Of a DNA stretch of 13,596 nt, positions 12,674-13,596 are shown piece by piece (within the stretch, counting starts at the first letter, position 1; each line of letters begins with the position of its first letter). The translations under genes and the position numbers were made by a program. The notes under the pieces are model-generated. The model was not told where the DNA came from, ran no database searches, and worked only from the letters and a program-made list of their open reading frames with translations. Origin of the DNA: JAOTYV01 sp041557595 (GTDB taxonomy: Bacteria; Pseudomonadota; Alphaproteobacteria; UBA8366). The stretch covers positions 1 to 13,596 of the forward strand of contig JBFFGE010000127.1 in the NCBI GenBank assembly GCA_041557595.1, in the 5' to 3' direction.

Positions 12674-13201
12674 ATGACCCCCACCAAATCTCTTATAATC
12701 GGCGGCGCCGCCGCTGCCCTGCTGACCCTTGGCGCCGTATCCTATGCCGCCACGCCGGCTGCAACCGGCACGGCGCCCAACGCAACCAGCGAAGACGGCT
12801 CCGGAAAGATGCACCGGCGCCATTGGGGCGGTCGCCATGGCAAGCATGGTATGAAATTCGGCCGCTTTTGCAGCGACCGCCATGGCCGCCGCGTCGACCG
12901 GCTGACCGGAGTTGTCGAAGGTCTCATGACATTCTCACCGGCGCAGGACAAGGCCTGGAAGAGCCTTACTTCCACCATGAATGCCGAAAAGGCGTCCATC
13001 AAGAAGGAATGCGACGAGATCAAAGCCGCCGGACGGCCGAAAACCGCCTCGCAGAAACTGGCGCGCATGGAAAAGCTCATGGACAGCCGCCTTGCGTCGC
13101 TGAAACGAATTCGACCCGCATTCGATGAATTTTATGCAACGTTAAACATTAAGCAGAAGAATGCCATCGATAATCTGTTTTCCCGACGGGGCCGCAAGTA
13201 G
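12674..13201 (+). CDS. Spy/CpxP-like periplasmic protein, His-rich
   Basis: A 175-residue exported protein. A signal peptide (MTPTKSLIIGGAAAALLTLGAVSYA, cleavage near 25-26) leads to a His/Arg/Gly-rich segment (KMHRRHWGGRHGKHGMKFGRFCSDRHGRR, 45-73) that may bind metal. A helical, charged body follows with two LTxxQ-like motifs: MTFSPAQDKAW (85-95) and TLNIKQKNAIDNL (156-168). Spy and CpxP are periplasmic chaperones or adaptors of the Cpx envelope-stress response, built on such motifs. The start at 12674 is clear from AGGAG (12663-12667) 6 bases upstream; the frame extends upstream but without a signal peptide. It is transcribed away from the two-component genes with an operator between, the same layout as cpxP and cpxRA. 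It could be a periplasmic chaperone, a metal-stress sensor, or a repressor of the kinase. Confidence 0.85.
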   Translation: MTPTKSLIIGGAAAALLTLGAVSYAATPAATGTAPNATSEDGSGKMHRRHWGGRHGKHGMKFGRFCSDRHGRRVDRLTGVVEGLMTFSPAQDKAWKSLTSTMNAEKASIKKECDEIKAAGRPKTASQKLARMEKLMDSRLASLKRIRPAFDEFYATLNIKQKNAIDNLFSRRGRK

Positions 13202-13213
13202 GCCGCTCCCCGC

Positions 13214-13264
13214 CCCCTGCCGAGATATGACGGGTCTTCCCCGTGCAATATATTCCGGCAGGGG
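13214..13264 (+). other. Three-tier intercistronic hairpin
   Basis: Perfect 9-base arms CCCCTGCCG (13214-13222) and CGGCAGGGG (13256-13264) enclose a middle tier of ATAT (13225-13228 with 13248-13251) and an inner hairpin ACGGG-TCTTC-CCCGT (13230-13244). The arms lie 12 bases after the Spy-like stop and end 14 bases before the Shine-Dalgarno of the next gene. No T-run follows, so it is not a classic intrinsic terminator. Likely roles are mRNA stabilisation or processing that sets different levels of the two products. Confidence 0.6.
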
Positions 13265-13292
13265 TCCGTAACTGGCGAAAGGAGACGTTGCG

Positions 13293-13596
13293 ATGATCAA
13301 ACTGAACAGCAGGAATTCGATCTGGTTGCCGGTTTCCGCCGCGTTGTCCATGGCTGTTGCAGCGACCGTAGCCCTCTCGGGCACGGCGCAGGCGCAGCAG
13401 CAACGCGGCATATATGGCACGCAACTGGGTGGATTTGCGATTCACAAAATCGACCAGCGGCAACGCTCCGAAAATCGCGGGCGCTCCAAAGACCGGGGTC
13501 GTTCCGAGAAACGGCGCGGACCCGAAAAACGCCAACGTTCCGAGAAACGCTATCGTTCCGAAAAGCGGGACCGTGTCGAAAGGCGTCATCGCGCCG
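13293..13596 (+). CDS. Exported RxRSEK hexapeptide-repeat protein, 3' end missing
   Basis: The visible 101 residues start with a Sec-type signal peptide (basic n-region MIKLNSRN, hydrophobic core to about residue 33, end near AQAQQ). A short linker (GIYGTQLGGFAIHKID, 39-54) leads to a very charged repeat from residue 56: hexads RQRSEN, RGRSKD, RGRSEK, RRGPEK, RQRSEK, RYRSEK, RDRVER, then RHRA at the window edge. That is an 18-base DNA period of at least seven units. AAGGAG at 13279-13284 lies 8 bases before the ATG, so translation is independent of the Spy-like gene. I do not recognise the family. Strong positive charge suggests binding to nucleic acid, polyanions or the outer surface. The end is beyond the window. 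Confidence 0.75.
   Translation, partial: MIKLNSRNSIWLPVSAALSMAVAATVALSGTAQAQQQRGIYGTQLGGFAIHKIDQRQRSENRGRSKDRGRSEKRRGPEKRQRSEKRYRSEKRDRVERRHRA

Noticed and set aside
1..13596. CRISPR array, tRNA, rRNA, insertion sequence or prophage
   Set aside because: No spaced direct repeats, clover-leaf sequences, transposase motifs or phage genes were seen. The 18-base period at the right end is a protein-coding repeat.

Overview
The window looks like chromosomal DNA from a high-GC alphaproteobacterium, possibly Rhodospirillales-like; the order is not firm. The basis is strong GC bias at third codon positions, an RhlE-type helicase with a basic tail and a conserved-looking C-terminus, a DUF1194 protein, an alphaproteobacterial-style OmpR-type regulator, and tightly packed genes on both strands. 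I see no tRNA, rRNA, CRISPR array, transposase or phage gene. Most genes are recognisable housekeeping or accessory families; the interest lies in divergent members and in the regulatory DNA.

Layout. Bases 1-889 (+) are the end of a DMT/EamA exporter, convergent with a TIM-barrel sugar-phosphate-isomerase-like gene (896-1720, -). Two small, related membrane proteins of unknown function follow on the minus strand (1802-2185 and 2353-2709). An atypical short-chain dehydrogenase (2892-3656, +) is convergent with an exported ankyrin-repeat protein (3681-5198, -). Upstream of the ankyrin gene on the minus strand are a DUF1194 von Willebrand-like protein (5340-6083), a divergent ArgJ-family protein (6094-7296), an alpha/beta hydrolase (7392-8096) and a cysteine hydrolase of the isochorismatase family (8093-8635). 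The last two overlap by ATGA and are probably translationally coupled. ArgJ-like and DUF1194 are 10 bases apart. An RhlE-type DEAD-box helicase (8830-10236, +) diverges from this cluster.

The right end is a coherent stress-response locus. A histidine kinase (10379-11764, -) and its OmpR-family regulator (11761-12486, -) overlap by ATGA. They diverge from an exported, His-rich Spy/CpxP-like protein (12674-13201, +), followed by a second exported protein made of RxRSEK hexapeptide repeats that runs off the window (13293-13596). The divergent intergenic region holds two pairs of GTAAC-type half-sites with a 10-bp period, facing each other as an inverted repeat. This matches the cpxRA/cpxP arrangement of enterobacteria and suggests an autoregulated envelope-stress circuit. 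A three-tier hairpin sits between the Spy-like gene and the repeat-protein gene.

Points most worth a second look: the regulator's divergent operator and possible leaderless start; the ArgJ-like protein that keeps the autoprocessing threonine but lacks the usual substrate-binding Glu and C-terminal motif; the SDR without its catalytic Asn/Ser/Tyr; the tandem small membrane proteins; the intercistronic hairpin; and the hexapeptide-repeat protein.
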